Shown piece by piece: positions 33,489-42,365 of a stretch of DNA of 64,000 bases. The stretch is from NCBI RefSeq assembly GCF_019203985.1, contig NZ_JAGSPD010000005.1:222065-286064 (forward strand), given 5' to 3'. The stretch is from Winogradskyella luteola (GTDB lineage: Bacteria; Bacteroidota; Bacteroidia; Flavobacteriales; Flavobacteriaceae). The position numbers and the translations under genes were made by a program. Numbering within the stretch: position 1 is the first letter of the stretch; the number at the start of each line of letters is the position of its first letter. The notes beneath the pieces were generated by a model. The model saw only the letters and a list, made by a program, of their open reading frames with translations, was not told where the DNA came from and searched no databases.

Positions 33489-36128
33489 TTGAAGACCTAT
33501 TACAGAACTATATTATATCTCTTTATTGTGGCGTTTGTTACCCAAAGCTGTTCGCGCAAAAAAGACACTTTTGTTAGCAGAAATTTTCATGCCTTAGGAA
33601 CCAAATACAATATTCTATATAATGGTGATATTGCATTACAAAGAGGTATAGATGGCGTAAACGATGCGTTTACCGAAAATTTTTGGGAACTACTTCCTGT
33701 AGAGCGTATGGAAATCAGTGAAGATATTTTTCTACCAGGTCAATCTAAAAATGCTGATTTTGAACGTGCTGAAGAAAAAGCCATAAAAGCCGTACAAAAA
33801 CACGGTATGAATATTAATGGCAGGGAAAAAAACCCTCAAATTGATGAAGCTTATTTACTTTTGGGCAAAGCACGCTATTACGATCAGCGCTTTGTGCCAG
33901 CACTTGCAGCATTTAATAATATTCTGAATAAATATCCGACAAGCGACAAAATCAATCAAGTAAAAATTTGGCGCGAAAAGACCAATATGCGCTTAAATAA
34001 TGATGAGGTTGCCATTAAAAAGTTAAAGCGTTTATTGGAGGAAGAAGAAGGTAATATAGAAGGACAAGATTTGGCAGATGCCTCAGCAGCTTTGGCACAA
34101 GCCTATATCAACACTAAATCTAAGGATAGTGCTTTGGCGCAATTGGCTGTGGCTGCCGAAAACACCAAAATCAAGAGAGAAAAAGCACGCTACCATTTTA
34201 TTAGGGGCCAACTCTACAATGAGTTTAAGAAAAAGGATAGTGCCAATATAGAATTTGATGCCATTATAGATATGCACCGACAAATTCCGAGAGCTTTTTA
34301 CATTAATGCACACTTAGAAAAATCTTATAATCACGATGCGTTAGATGGGGACGATATAGAATTTCAAGAATATCTTACGGAACTTGAAGAAAATCGTGAA
34401 AACAGACCCTTTTTAGATAAGATTTATTACCGTATTGCAGAATACCATCGCAATAAAGCTTCCGATAGTTTAGCTGAAGCATACTATAACAAATCGCTGA
34501 GAAAAACCACTTCAGACAAACACCTAAGAGCACTTAGTTATGAGACACTGGGTAATATGTACTTTGACCGAAACATATATAAAACGGCCGGCGCATATTA
34601 TGATAGTACCATGACAGCTATGGTCGAAAACTCTAAACCCTTTAGAATAATTAAGAAGAAACGCGAAAATTTGGATGATGTTATTTATTATAAAGGTGTT
34701 GCAGTGACCAATGATAGTATTTTAAAGATGATAAGCCTTCCCAAGGAGGAACAATTGGCAATATACTCAGTATATACAGAGCAACTAAAACAACAGGCTT
34801 TAGAGGAAGAAAAGCGCAAAGCAGAAGAATTAGAAAAACGATCATCTCAAACCACTATATCCAATAACGGTATAGATGCTAAAAATCCAAGATCAGGAAT
34901 TAGCCAAAAAGGCTCTCCGGGGGAGTTTGCATCCAAAAGTAAAAGCATAAGTCCAGTTGGTAATAATAAGAGTAGTTTTTACTTTTACAATCCAACTACG
35001 GTGGCCTATGGTAAAAACGAATTCTTGAGAATTTGGGGAGATCGAAAATTGCAAGATAACTGGAGACTGTCTAATCAAAGAGCAGGTATAAACAATGCGG
35101 TTAGAAAAGATGTTGTAACAACTAATACAACAGACGATAAGCGTTATGATCCAGAAACGTACCTGGCATCATTGCCAACAAAACAAACAGAAATCGATAG
35201 TATAGCGAAAGAACGAAATTTTGCTTACTACCAGTTGGGCATTATTTATAAGGAAAAATTTAAGGAGTTGGAATTGTCTAAATCTAGATTCGAAGATTTA
35301 TTAGAGAGCAACCCAGAAGATCGTTTAATATTACCTTCTAAGTATAATTTGTACAAGATCTATATAGAATTGGGATTGAACACAAAGGCTGAAGCTATGA
35401 AAGCTGATATTATAGCCAATTACCCTGAGTCACGTTACGCAGAAATCTTACTGAATCCGGAGTCTGAGTTAACTAAAGATGAAAATAGTCCAGAGGTTAT
35501 ATACACCAAATTGTATAAAAAATTCGATAATCAAGAATACCAAGCTGTTATTGCTGAAGCCGAAACACAGATTAAACGCCTAGAAGGTGATGATTTTTTG
35601 CCTAAATTCGAAATTCTTAAGACTTCGGCTAAAGGAAGACTTTATGGGTTTGAAGAGTACAAAAAAGGGATTGACTACATTGCATTGACATACCCAAACA
35701 CAGAAGAAGGACGAAAAGCGCAAGATCTATTGCAAAATGCTATACCAGCTCTGGCAAAGAAAGAATTTGTACCAGACGACAAACCAAAAAACTTTAATGT
35801 CATTTATCAATTCCAAAAAGGTTCTGGTGAAGACATAGACACTTTTATTAAAACACTAGACGAAGAAATTGAGAAAAAGATTAAATACTTTGATTTAACC
35901 ACCTCAAAGGACGTATACGATGAGAATACAACTTTTGTGGTTGTACATGGCTTAAAGAGTATTCAGGGAGCAAGCGGTTTTGCACAGTTATTAGAATCTG
36001 ATGAAAAAGATAAACGCGGAAAGCCTGTAAAGCCAAAAATAACAAAAGAATATTTTGCAATTTCCTCACCAAACTACACTATTATTCAGCGCCATAAAAA
36101 CTTAAATGCCTATTTAAAATTAGAGTAA
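33489..36128 (+). CDS. sprE: Type IX secretion/gliding TPR lipoprotein SprE (PorW)
   Basis: An 879-residue lipoprotein. The signal peptide ends in TQSC with the lipid-bearing Cys at residue 21, followed by SRKKDTFVSRNFHALGTKYNILYNG, the characteristic SprE N-terminus. Many TPR-like helical repeats cover most of the protein (for example AYLLGKARYYDQRFVPALAAF and ALSYETLGNMYFDRNIYKTAGAYY), with a charged low-complexity stretch around residues 430-490. SprE/PorW is needed for type IX secretion and gliding. The TTG start is used because it gives the correct signal peptide. A bactofilin gene follows 18 nt downstream. Confidence 0.88.
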   Translation: MKTYYRTILYLFIVAFVTQSCSRKKDTFVSRNFHALGTKYNILYNGDIALQRGIDGVNDAFTENFWELLPVERMEISEDIFLPGQSKNADFERAEEKAIKAVQKHGMNINGREKNPQIDEAYLLLGKARYYDQRFVPALAAFNNILNKYPTSDKINQVKIWREKTNMRLNNDEVAIKKLKRLLEEEEGNIEGQDLADASAALAQAYINTKSKDSALAQLAVAAENTKIKREKARYHFIRGQLYNEFKKKDSANIEFDAIIDMHRQIPRAFYINAHLEKSYNHDALDGDDIEFQEYLTELEENRENRPFLDKIYYRIAEYHRNKASDSLAEAYYNKSLRKTTSDKHLRALSYETLGNMYFDRNIYKTAGAYYDSTMTAMVENSKPFRIIKKKRENLDDVIYYKGVAVTNDSILKMISLPKEEQLAIYSVYTEQLKQQALEEEKRKAEELEKRSSQTTISNNGIDAKNPRSGISQKGSPGEFASKSKSISPVGNNKSSFYFYNPTTVAYGKNEFLRIWGDRKLQDNWRLSNQRAGINNAVRKDVVTTNTTDDKRYDPETYLASLPTKQTEIDSIAKERNFAYYQLGIIYKEKFKELELSKSRFEDLLESNPEDRLILPSKYNLYKIYIELGLNTKAEAMKADIIANYPESRYAEILLNPESELTKDENSPEVIYTKLYKKFDNQEYQAVIAEAETQIKRLEGDDFLPKFEILKTSAKGRLYGFEEYKKGIDYIALTYPNTEEGRKAQDLLQNAIPALAKKEFVPDDKPKNFNVIYQFQKGSGEDIDTFIKTLDEEIEKKIKYFDLTTSKDVYDENTTFVVVHGLKSIQGASGFAQLLESDEKDKRGKPVKPKITKEYFAISSPNYTIIQRHKNLNAYLKLE

Positions 36129-36146
36129 TTAAAACCAAATCATATC

Positions 36147-36602
36147 ATGTTTTCCTCAGACAGTAAAAAACCTAAACAAAAAACAACAATGGAAACAAGT
36201 ACGCAACAGAATATTATAGCACAAGGCACAAAAATTGTTGGTGATATTGCCAGTCAAGGGCCATTTAGAATCGACGGAACAGTTGAAGGCAATGTAAAAA
36301 CCTCTGGTAAGGTTGTAGTAGGTAAATCAGGATTAATAAAAGGGACATTACAAGGAGAAAATGCTGATTTTGAGGGCAAGTTTTCAGGGAAACTGATTCT
36401 TTCAGGTACATTATCATTAAAATCCACTGCACTTATTGAGGGCGAAGTACACACAAGTAAACTAGCCGTAGAACCCGGAGCAACGTTCAATGCCACTTGT
36501 AGTATGAAAGGTACAGTAAAAGCATTACCAAATGAACCAGCCAAACCAAAACAACCAGAACAACAAGTCAAAACCGGACAAAGACCAGAAAGACAAGCTT
36601 AA
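36147..36602 (+). CDS. Bactofilin
   Basis: A 151-residue (or 137 from the second ATG, METSTQQN) cytoskeletal protein. The bactofilin beta-helix core is clear: GDIASQGPFRIDGTVEGNVKTSG, VVVGKSGLIKGTL, GKLILSGTLSLKSTALIEGEV and ATFNATCSM. A basic Pro/Gln-rich tail follows. Bactofilins polymerise into filaments that organise cell-envelope processes. The 3' end overlaps the atpZ-like gene by 71 nt in another frame, an unusually long coupling between a cytoskeletal and a bioenergetic gene. Confidence 0.9.
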   Translation: MFSSDSKKPKQKTTMETSTQQNIIAQGTKIVGDIASQGPFRIDGTVEGNVKTSGKVVVGKSGLIKGTLQGENADFEGKFSGKLILSGTLSLKSTALIEGEVHTSKLAVEPGATFNATCSMKGTVKALPNEPAKPKQPEQQVKTGQRPERQA

Positions 36603-36798
36603 TACCTATGCACGTTTTTCGGGCATTGTTGTACAAATGGTGGTCATCATATGTGTAGGTACATTTATAGGTCTAAAATTAGATGAACGTTTTCCAAACG
36701 AAAACAACCTCTATACGCTTTTTTTTACATTAGGTTTTGTAATTGCTTCTATTGTTTTTGTAATTAGACGTATTATTGCAGCTTCAAAAGATAGTTAA
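36532..36798 (+). CDS. atpZ: AtpZ/AtpI-family accessory protein of ATP synthase
   Basis: An 88-residue protein with two membrane segments: YARFSGIVVQMVVIICVGTFIGLKLDERFP and LYTLFFTLGFVIASIVFVIRRII. The G-x-G/LDE pattern is typical of the AtpZ/AtpI (F0F1-ATPase_gene 1) family. The first ~25 residues, rich in Asn, Gln and Lys, lie within the bactofilin gene; a later start near the first membrane segment is possible but no better ATG exists. It precedes the atp structural genes, where atpI/atpZ is usually found. Confidence 0.83.
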   Translation: MNQPNQNNQNNKSKPDKDQKDKLNTYARFSGIVVQMVVIICVGTFIGLKLDERFPNENNLYTLFFTLGFVIASIVFVIRRIIAASKDS

Positions 36799-36806
36799 TA
36801 ATTACA

Positions 36807-37202
36807 ATGGAGGAATTTAGAAAGAGACAAATTTCATTTTTGTTACAACTGATGGGTGTATCCGTTGTATTGTTTGCCGTTCACAGTTATTTGTTATATC
36901 ATTTTGCGAAGGAAATTATTTTTTTCTTTCCAGTTTGGCAGATCTATGCGTTTCATGTATTTGTTACCGCAATGTTCTATACGATAATTAATTACAGATT
37001 TTCTTCAGGAAAAAAGAACATATTCAATCTGTTTATGGTGCTAACATTTTCAAAAATGGTACTAGCGATCTTGTTTTTACTGCCTTTATTGCTTTCAGAT
37101 TTTGAAAACAAGCAGCCAGATGTGTTCAATTTTTTTATCCCTTATTTTATGTACTTATTCTTTGAGGTTTTTGCACTAACCCGATTTCTTCAAAAGTCTT
37201 AA
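36807..37202 (+). CDS. Small polytopic membrane protein upstream of atpB, DUF6168-like
   Basis: A 131-residue protein with four hydrophobic segments (FLLQLMGVSVVLFAVHSYLLYHF; IYAFHVFVTAMFYTIINYRF; IFNLFMVLTFSKMVLAILFLLPLLL; FFIPYFMYLFFEVFALTRFL). The size and the atpZ-X-atpB position are those of the second AtpI-like gene in flavobacterial atp operons; I recall this family as DUF6168. A part in Fo assembly, like AtpI, is inferred only. Confidence 0.75.
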   Translation: MEEFRKRQISFLLQLMGVSVVLFAVHSYLLYHFAKEIIFFFPVWQIYAFHVFVTAMFYTIINYRFSSGKKNIFNLFMVLTFSKMVLAILFLLPLLLSDFENKQPDVFNFFIPYFMYLFFEVFALTRFLQKS

Positions 37203-37281
37203 AACAGCATTAAAAAAACGCCTTTAAAATCAACACATTTATGTGATTAAAACCCCTTAAAAATTATAGGGAAATTATTGC

Positions 37282-37311
37282 TTGTCAATTCATTTAATGT
37301 TTGTACATTTG
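37282..37311 (+). promoter_or_regulatory. Bacteroidota-type promoter for the atp structural genes
   Basis: TTG at 37282-37284, a 19-nt spacer, then TACATTTG at 37304-37311, a full TTG/TAnnTTTG match. Transcription should start near 37318, giving a ~32-nt leader before the atpB ATG. This would let atpB onward be expressed apart from sprE-bactofilin-atpZ. Confidence 0.7.
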
Positions 37312-37349
37312 CACCGAATTTAAAGCAAGGTATTTTTAAGCCCATTAGA

Positions 37350-38453
37350 ATGAGAATAAGCACCTTTAAAAACATAATATTATCAGCATTATTTTTAACT
37401 GTTTTTAATATTGGTTTTGCCTCTGAAACTAAAGACGGAGGAGACGACGAAAAATTCGATCCTAAGGAGATGATTTTACATCACGTTAAGGATGCCTACG
37501 GAATGCATATTGCAACCTTAAATCAAGGTGAAGAAAATGAACTTCATATAACTATACCATTACCCGTAATCGTATATACAGATAAGGGCTTAACAACGTT
37601 TTCATCTTCTGCATTTCACCACGATTATCATGGTCATGAGATTGTTGAAAGAAATGGTCAGCGCTTTGTTAATGTTCATGAAAAAGTATACGTTTTAGAT
37701 AAAGGTGCTAATGAAGTTGCGTTTGATGCTGAAGGTCACCCGACCAATGCACATAGACCTAAATTTGATTTGTCTATTACAAGAAACGTATTTATGATGT
37801 GGGTCTCTATAGCAGTATTATTTTTAATCTTTTTAACTGCAGCACGTCGTTATAAGAAATCTGATGACAATGTACCATCAGGTGTTGCAAGTTTTGTTGA
37901 GCCTTTAGTCGTGTTTGTTAGGGATGAGATTGCTAAGCCAATGATTGGTGAGCACAAGTACAAAAGATACATGCCTTACTTATTAACTATATTTTTCTTT
38001 ATATGGATTAATAATATATTCGGATTAATTCCAATTCTTAACGGTGCTAACTTAAGTGGTAACATTGCATTTACTTTTACATTAGCAGCTATTACATTCA
38101 TCATTACAACATTTAGTGGTAACAAAAATTACTGGAAGCACATCTTTTGGATGCCAGGCGTACCTGTGCCAATGAAAATATTTTTAATGCCAATTGAGAT
38201 TATAGGTATGTTTGTTAAACCTATCTCTCTTATGATTCGTTTGTTTGCTAACATTACAGCAGGTCACGTCATTATATTAGCATTAATGTCATTAATATTT
38301 GTATTCAAAACTGTTGCTATTGCACCAGTATCTGTAGCATTCTCATTGTTTATTACGGTTATTGAGGTTATTGTAACGGCAATACAAGCTTATATATTTA
38401 CAATATTGTCAGCCCTTTATTTTGGGATGGCAACTGAAGAAGAACATCATTAA
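37350..38453 (+). CDS. atpB: F0F1 ATP synthase subunit a
   Basis: A 367-residue protein from the ATG at MRISTFKNIILSALFLTVFNIGFAS, a signal-like segment. A long hydrophilic periplasmic N-terminal region (~130 residues, His-rich around SAFHHDYHGHEI) is typical of Bacteroidota AtpB. The C-terminal membrane part includes LMIRLFANITAGHVI with the essential arginine. An earlier TTG start is rejected because it lies in the promoter. Subunit a forms the proton half-channels next to the c-ring. Confidence 0.94.
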   Translation: MRISTFKNIILSALFLTVFNIGFASETKDGGDDEKFDPKEMILHHVKDAYGMHIATLNQGEENELHITIPLPVIVYTDKGLTTFSSSAFHHDYHGHEIVERNGQRFVNVHEKVYVLDKGANEVAFDAEGHPTNAHRPKFDLSITRNVFMMWVSIAVLFLIFLTAARRYKKSDDNVPSGVASFVEPLVVFVRDEIAKPMIGEHKYKRYMPYLLTIFFFIWINNIFGLIPILNGANLSGNIAFTFTLAAITFIITTFSGNKNYWKHIFWMPGVPVPMKIFLMPIEIIGMFVKPISLMIRLFANITAGHVIILALMSLIFVFKTVAIAPVSVAFSLFITVIEVIVTAIQAYIFTILSALYFGMATEEEHH

Positions 38454-38457
38454 TTAA

Positions 38458-38682
<225 letters not shown>

Positions 38683-38786
38683 GACATTAAGATACAGAAG
38701 TAACGGTTGGTTGCTTCTGTATTTTTATCATTCTTCAAAGCTTTAGTAGTGAAGAATAAAATTTAAGTTATTTAAAATAAAATAGA

Positions 38787-39281
38787 ATGGATTTAATTAC
38801 ACCGGAATTTGGACTTGTCTTTTGGACGTTAATTACATTTTTAGTATTACTTTTTATCTTAAGAAAATTTGCTTGGAAACCTATTTTGGGTGCTGTTAGC
38901 GATAGAGAAGAAGGTATTAAAGATGCTTTAGCTTCTGCAGAAAAGGCTCGTAAAGAGATGGAGAATCTTCAAGCGGATAATGAGCGTATTTTACAAGAAG
39001 CTCGTGCAGAACGTGAAGCCATGTTAAAAGATGCTCGCGAAATAAGAGAGCAGACTATTGCAAAAGCTGAAACAGAAGCACAAGAAAAAGCGAGTAAGAT
39101 TATTGAGAAAGCTCAAGCGGCAATTGAAAGTGAAAAGAAAGTAGCAATGGCAGAATTGAAAAGTCACGTTGCTGGATTGTCAGTTGATATTGCAGAAAAA
39201 GTAGTGCGTGATGAATTATCTAACAAGGACAAGCAACTTAAGTTGGTTGAAGATATGTTGGGTGAAGCAACTTTAAACTAA
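38787..39281 (+). CDS. atpF: F0F1 ATP synthase subunit b
   Basis: A 164-residue protein. One N-terminal membrane segment (FGLVFWTLITFLVLLFILRKF) is followed by a long, charged alpha-helical stalk rich in Ala, Glu and Lys (EKARKEMENLQADNERILQEARAERE), as in peripheral-stalk subunit b. It ends 5 nt before atpH. Length and layout are normal. Confidence 0.95.
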   Translation: MDLITPEFGLVFWTLITFLVLLFILRKFAWKPILGAVSDREEGIKDALASAEKARKEMENLQADNERILQEARAEREAMLKDAREIREQTIAKAETEAQEKASKIIEKAQAAIESEKKVAMAELKSHVAGLSVDIAEKVVRDELSNKDKQLKLVEDMLGEATLN

Positions 39282-39286
39282 GATAA

Positions 39287-39823
39287 ATGTCAGGATCAAG
39301 AGCGGCAATACGTTATGCAAAAGCAGTTTTAAGCTTGGCGACAGATCAGAAATCTGCAGAAGCTGTAAATAGTGATATGAAAACCATCACTAATACAATT
39401 GCTCAGAGTGAAGATTTAAATCAGATGCTTCAAAGTCCTGTGATAAGATCTTCAGATAAAAAAGCAGTATTAACATCAGTATTTAAAAATGCTAATGTTG
39501 CTACAGTAAATCTTATAGATATTTTAATTTCTAACAAGCGACTAGCACTTTTAAATGATGTAGCTGCTAGTTATGCACAGTTATATGATCAGTTGAGAGG
39601 AAGCCAAGTGGCAACAGTTACAACGGCCGTGCCTTTAACAGCAGATTTAAAAACCAAAGTATTAGCTAAGGTGAAAGAGCTTACAGGTAAGGAAGCAGAA
39701 GTAGAAAATATTATAGATGAAAGCATTTTAGGAGGTTTCATCTTACGAGTTGGTGACATTCAGTATAACGCTAGCATTGCAAATAAACTCGACAAATTAA
39801 AAAGAGAATTTACATTAAACTAA
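39287..39823 (+). CDS. atpH: F0F1 ATP synthase subunit delta
   Basis: A 178-residue protein (SRAAIRYAKAVLSLA start; C-terminal VENIIDESILGGFILRVGDIQYNASIANKLDKLKREFTLN) with the full delta-subunit pattern. It connects the peripheral stalk to F1. Its last ~30 bases, encoding the REFTLN ending and stop, occur again about 500 bp downstream just ahead of atpA, with one base changed. The gene is complete despite the insertion that begins directly after its stop codon. Confidence 0.94.
   Translation: MSGSRAAIRYAKAVLSLATDQKSAEAVNSDMKTITNTIAQSEDLNQMLQSPVIRSSDKKAVLTSVFKNANVATVNLIDILISNKRLALLNDVAASYAQLYDQLRGSQVATVTTAVPLTADLKTKVLAKVKELTGKEAEVENIIDESILGGFILRVGDIQYNASIANKLDKLKREFTLN
39792..39823 (+). repeat. 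Direct repeat, copy 1 (3' end of atpH)
   Basis: A 32-bp stretch ending at the atpH stop codon; it matches 40290-40321 with one mismatch (C at 39820, T at 40318), the first 28 bp being identical. The two copies are 498 bp apart and bracket the small secreted-protein gene. The mismatch is synonymous (both AAC and AAT encode the final Asn). Confidence 0.9.
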
Positions 39824-39824
39824 T

Positions 39825-40298
39825 ATGAAGACAATAAAGGTTTTAACCATAATGTTTGGAATTCTGTTTACAGTAAATCTTCAAGCTCAAAAAGTAAAAA
39901 TAAAGAAAGATATAGCTTATGTAGATAAGGTCGAGTATTTAAAGTTTGATGGTTGTGGTACTTTTTCAGAATCATGTACAATAATGAATTTTGAAGATGA
40001 AGATCTAATTGTTTTACAGTACCATAGTTTTGAAAAACCCAACCCTATTCCCAGAAATCCTAAATCTAAAACGCCATACCAATCTACGATTACTGAGAGT
40101 TACACTGAACTTAGATTTATGGATTTTGAACTAGAATGTGAGGTTCAATTATCAAAAAAGAAATTGGTTAAAGCTTTGTATAAATCAAAAGTTTTAAATG
40201 AAGATGGTACTGTGAACAAAGAGAAGGCTCAAAAGTTTGCAAGAAAATATCATAGGAATGTATCTGGGGAAAGACCAGGTGTTATAATTACAAATTAA
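39825..40298 (+). CDS. Secreted protein of unknown function, inserted between atpH and atpA
   Basis: A 157-residue protein with a signal peptide (MKTIKVLTIMFGILFTVNLQAQ) and a mature basic domain with two Cys near the start (KFDGCGTFSESCTIM). No family is recognised. It begins 1 nt after the atpH stop. Its final codons (T-N-stop) lie inside the second copy of the atpH-end repeat, so the gene takes its stop codon from duplicated atpH sequence. Standard flavobacterial operons have atpH followed directly by atpA, so this gene looks like an insertion; an ATP synthase role is unlikely. Confidence 0.75.
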   Translation: MKTIKVLTIMFGILFTVNLQAQKVKIKKDIAYVDKVEYLKFDGCGTFSESCTIMNFEDEDLIVLQYHSFEKPNPIPRNPKSKTPYQSTITESYTELRFMDFELECEVQLSKKKLVKALYKSKVLNEDGTVNKEKAQKFARKYHRNVSGERPGVIITN

Positions 40299-40321
40299 AA
40301 AGAGAATTTACATTAAATTAA
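40290..40321 (+). repeat. Direct repeat, copy 2 (duplicated atpH 3' end before atpA)
   Basis: The second copy of the 32-bp repeat. It still reads REFTLN-stop in the atpH frame, which suggests it is the original atpH end, left in front of atpA when the extra gene was inserted. It overlaps the last 9 nt of the inserted gene. Confidence 0.9.
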
Positions 40322-40348
40322 GATAATATCTATCTAATATAAATAAAG

Positions 40349-41929
40349 ATGGCAGAAGTAAAACCAGCTGAAATATCAGCAATCTTAAAACAACAACTTT
40401 CAGGTTTTGAAGCAGGAGCTTCACTTGACGAAGTAGGAACAGTATTAACTGTAGGTGATGGTATCGTTCGCGCTTACGGATTAGCTAATGCACAATATGG
40501 TGAATTGGTAGAATTCGATGGTGGTTTAGAAGGTATCGTACTTAACCTAGAAGAAGATAACGTAGGTATTGTACTTTTAGGTGCTTCGGTAGGTGTAAAA
40601 GAAGGTTCTACGGTAAAACGTACGTCTCGTATTGCGTCTATAAACGTAGGTGAAGGTATTGTTGGACGTGTTGTGGATACTTTAGGAAATCCTATTGATG
40701 GTAAAGGCCCAATAACAGGTGAAACTTATGAAATGCCATTAGAACGTAAAGCACCAGGTGTCATCTATAGAGAACCAGTAACAGAACCCTTACAAACAGG
40801 TATTAAGGCAATTGATGCTATGATTCCAGTTGGTAGAGGTCAGCGTGAGTTGGTAATTGGTGATCGTCAAACCGGTAAAACAACGGTTTGTATTGATACT
40901 ATCTTAAATCAAAAAGAATTTTACGATGCAGGTGAGCCTGTATATTGTATATATGTTGCTGTAGGGCAAAAAGCGTCAACAGTTGCAAATATTGCAAAAA
41001 CATTAGAAGAAAGAGGAGCTTTAGCTTATACAACAATTGTTGCGGCCAACGCATCAGATCCTGCAGCAATGCAAGTATATGCACCAATGACAGGAGCTTC
41101 AATTGGTGAGTATTTTAGAGATACTGGTCGTCCAGCATTAATCATTTACGATGATTTATCTAAGCAAGCGGTTGCTTACCGTGAGGTATCGTTATTATTA
41201 CGTCGTCCACCAGGACGTGAGGCGTATCCTGGTGATGTTTTCTATCTTCACTCAAGATTATTAGAGCGTTCAGCTAAGGTAATTAACGATGATGCCATTG
41301 CTAAAGAGATGAACGATTTACCAGAAAGCTTAAAGCCAATGGTAAAAGGTGGTGGTTCTTTAACAGCATTACCAATCATTGAAACGCAAGCAGGTGACGT
41401 ATCTGCATATATCCCAACTAACGTAATCTCGATTACCGATGGTCAGATTTTCTTAGATGGTGATTTATTTAACTCTGGTGTGCGTCCAGCAATTAATGTA
41501 GGTATTTCTGTATCTCGTGTTGGTGGTAACGCTCAGATTAAATCTATGAAGAAAGTATCTGGTACATTAAAATTAGATCAAGCTCAATTCCGTGAATTAG
41601 AAGCATTTGCTAAGTTTGGTTCAGATTTAGATGCCTCTACATTAAACGTCATTGAAAAAGGTAAGCGTAATGTTGAAATCTTAAAGCAAGCGCAAAACGA
41701 TCCATTTGCTGTAGAAGATCAAATTGCAATTATCTATGCAGGTTCTAAAAACCTATTAAGAGATGTCCCTGTTGATAAAGTAAAAGAATTTGAAAGAGAT
41801 TTTATTGAATTTTTAAATGCAAAGCACAGAGATACTTTAGATATATTGAAATCAGGTAAATTAACTGATGAGGTAATTGATACATTAACAAATGTAGCCA
41901 AAGATCTTACAGGAAAGTATAGAGCTTAA
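40349..41929 (+). CDS. atpA: F0F1 ATP synthase subunit alpha
   Basis: A 526-residue protein. The P-loop GDRQTGKT is at residues 171-178, followed by the conserved [18 protein letters not shown] approach (upstream) and [23 protein letters not shown]. It is complete. It forms the catalytic hexamer with subunit beta, whose gene (atpD, with atpC) is not in this window, as is usual in Bacteroidota where atpDC lies elsewhere. Codon usage is biased toward GGT and CGT as for a highly expressed gene. Confidence 0.98.
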   Translation: MAEVKPAEISAILKQQLSGFEAGASLDEVGTVLTVGDGIVRAYGLANAQYGELVEFDGGLEGIVLNLEEDNVGIVLLGASVGVKEGSTVKRTSRIASINVGEGIVGRVVDTLGNPIDGKGPITGETYEMPLERKAPGVIYREPVTEPLQTGIKAIDAMIPVGRGQRELVIGDRQTGKTTVCIDTILNQKEFYDAGEPVYCIYVAVGQKASTVANIAKTLEERGALAYTTIVAANASDPAAMQVYAPMTGASIGEYFRDTGRPALIIYDDLSKQAVAYREVSLLLRRPPGREAYPGDVFYLHSRLLERSAKVINDDAIAKEMNDLPESLKPMVKGGGSLTALPIIETQAGDVSAYIPTNVISITDGQIFLDGDLFNSGVRPAINVGISVSRVGGNAQIKSMKKVSGTLKLDQAQFRELEAFAKFGSDLDASTLNVIEKGKRNVEILKQAQNDPFAVEDQIAIIYAGSKNLLRDVPVDKVKEFERDFIEFLNAKHRDTLDILKSGKLTDEVIDTLTNVAKDLTGKYRA

Positions 41930-41937
41930 GAAGTTCA

Positions 41938-41987
41938 GAGTTTAAAGTCATGAGTTAAGAGTTTTACTCACTCATAACTTTAAATTC
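41938..41987. repeat. Long imperfect hairpin upstream of the four-helix-bundle gene
   Basis: Arms at 41938-41955 (GAGTTTAAAGTCATGAGT) and 41970-41987 (ACTCATAACTTTAAATTC) pair at 16 of 18 positions, the two others being G-U wobbles in RNA. The loop itself contains GAGT/ACTC. The ACTCATA word recurs on the far side of the gene. It looks like the left boundary of an inserted cassette. Confidence 0.75.
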
Positions 41988-42000
41988 AAATTAGATAAAA

Positions 42001-42336
42001 ATGGGTTTAAGCGAAAGTCCTATTAGAATTAAGAGTTTCGAGTTTGCCTGTGAAATAGTTAAATATTGTGATAAGTTAAAATCACAAAAGGATTTTGAGT
42101 TAGCTTCTCAATTATTAAGAAGAGGAACAAGTATTGGAGCCAATACGCGTGAGGCACAAAGAGGAGTTAGCACTAAAGATTTTAAAAATAAGTTTGGTAT
42201 TGCATTAAAAGAAGCTGATGAAACCATGTATTGGCTAGAAATTCTTGAAGCTACTGACAGAGAAGTACCAAATGAAATGAAGAATAAGTGTGAGGAGTTA
42301 ATAAGAATCTTGGTAGCAATTATCAAAAACTCATAG
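42001..42336 (+). CDS. Four-helix-bundle protein (23S rRNA intervening-sequence/S23 family)
   Basis: A 111-residue all-helical protein with the family hallmarks: SFEFACEIVKYCDKLKSQKDFELASQLLRRGTSIGANTREAQRGVSTKDFKNKFGIALKEADETMYWLEIL. Members are best known as genes within 23S rRNA intervening sequences and are related to the Avd accessory proteins of diversity-generating retroelements; function is largely unknown. It stands between atpA and atpG, which are normally adjacent, flanked by a hairpin and ACTCATA repeats. It is probably a passenger of a small mobile cassette. Confidence 0.88.
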   Translation: MGLSESPIRIKSFEFACEIVKYCDKLKSQKDFELASQLLRRGTSIGANTREAQRGVSTKDFKNKFGIALKEADETMYWLEILEATDREVPNEMKNKCEELIRILVAIIKNS

Positions 42337-42356
42337 CTCAGCACTCATAACTCATA
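42329..42356. repeat. ACTCATA short repeats downstream of the four-helix-bundle gene
   Basis: ACTCATA occurs at 42329-42335, 42343-42349 and 42350-42356, and also within the hairpin upstream of the gene. The repeats straddle the stop codon and end 10 nt before the atpG ATG. Confidence 0.7.
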
Positions 42357-42365
42357 ATTTGAAAA

